Origin: Acidimicrobiaceae bacterium
GTDB taxonomy: Bacteria > Actinomycetota > Acidimicrobiia > Acidimicrobiales > RAAP-2
NCBI GenBank assembly: GCA_003157945.1
Contig: PMFY01000337.1
Span: forward strand, 1-6,168
Direction of reading: 5' to 3'
DNA length: 6,168 nucleotides
The position numbers and the translations under genes were made by a program. Below are positions 6,094 through 6,168 of the stretch, in pieces. Positions within the stretch are counted from its first letter, which is position 1. Each line of letters opens with the position of its first letter. A model generated the notes under the pieces. The model was not told where the DNA came from and made no database searches. It saw only the letters and a list, made by a program, of their open reading frames with translations.

Positions 6094-6110
6094 GGCTAAC
6101 ACTGTTAGCC
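6094..6110. promoter_or_regulatory. Palindromic operator 2 (TetR-like), over the predicted start site
   Basis: GGCTAAC-ACT-GTTAGCC is a perfect inverted repeat with 7-base arms directly after the -10 box. Its centre (6102) is 22 bp from that of operator 1 (6080), about two helical turns, which would place two bound dimers on the same DNA face and permit cooperative binding. Confidence 0.8.
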
Positions 6111-6130
6111 TCAGACCATCGGAGGTCACG

Positions 6131-6168
6131 ATGAACCACGCGAGTCCAGACCGCTACCGCAAGCCCGG
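6131..6168 (+). CDS. 5' end of a regulated gene; possibly deazaflavin-dependent nitroreductase family
   Basis: Only 13 codons are visible: MNHASPDRYRKPG, cut by the window end. The ribosome site GGAGGT (6121-6126) lies four bases before the ATG and a strong promoter precedes it, so a real gene start is very likely. The RYRKPG stretch resembles the N-terminus of the F420-dependent nitroreductase (Ddn-like) family, whose members often begin with RYxKPGWFTR. In actinobacteria these genes can be controlled by TetR regulators, which would suit the two operators. With so few residues the family call is a guess; the gene itself is well supported. Confidence 0.6.
   Translation, partial: MNHASPDRYRKP

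Noticed and set aside
5758..6129. Minus-strand open frame of 123 codons across the right intergenic region
   Set aside because: It would cover both promoters and all three operators, begins inside the ribosome site of the next gene and shows no family motif.

Overview
The window is very GC-rich, dense and strongly codon-biased. It carries ClpS followed by a DUF2017-family gene, a pairing typical of Actinobacteria (Actinomycetota). An Acidimicrobiia-like lineage is possible, but this is inference from gene content only. Most adjacent genes overlap by ATGA, as is common in such genomes.

Left part (1-1666, + strand): the 3' end of trpB (tryptophan synthase beta) runs, with no stop codon of its own, into the C-terminal third of a heme A synthase (CtaA/COX15) in another reading frame. 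The first five membrane segments of COX15 are missing. Next come clpS (adaptor of the ClpAP/ClpCP protease), joined by an ATGA overlap, and a DUF2017 gene. The trpB/COX15 junction is the most unusual structural point in the window: it is either a deletion/recombination scar or an assembly chimera.

Middle (1667-2283): an extended -10 promoter precedes three tRNA genes, Glu(TTC), Asp(GTC) and Phe(GAA). After them lies about 296 bp without a gene, holding GC-rich hairpins and an 11-bp tandem repeat. This region separates the rightward tRNA cluster from the leftward operon.

Right part (2284-5761, - strand): a compact three-gene operon encodes a PadR-family repressor, a MacB/LolD-type ABC ATPase and a 747-residue FtsX-like permease. 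All are joined by ATGA overlaps. The promoter has a perfect 7-1-7 palindrome between its -35 and -10 boxes, and its predicted transcription start is at or next to the PadR start codon. This suggests an autorepressed, leaderless operon for a drug- or envelope-stress-type ABC system.

Right edge (5762-6168): an intergenic region without a recognisable gene leads to a strong + strand promoter. It carries two perfect TetR-like palindromes, one filling the -35/-10 spacer and one over the predicted start site. They control a gene whose first 13 residues are visible; these suggest, weakly, a deazaflavin (F420)-dependent nitroreductase-family protein.

No complete new system is evident. The points most worth following up are the trpB/COX15 junction and the two operator-embedded promoters.
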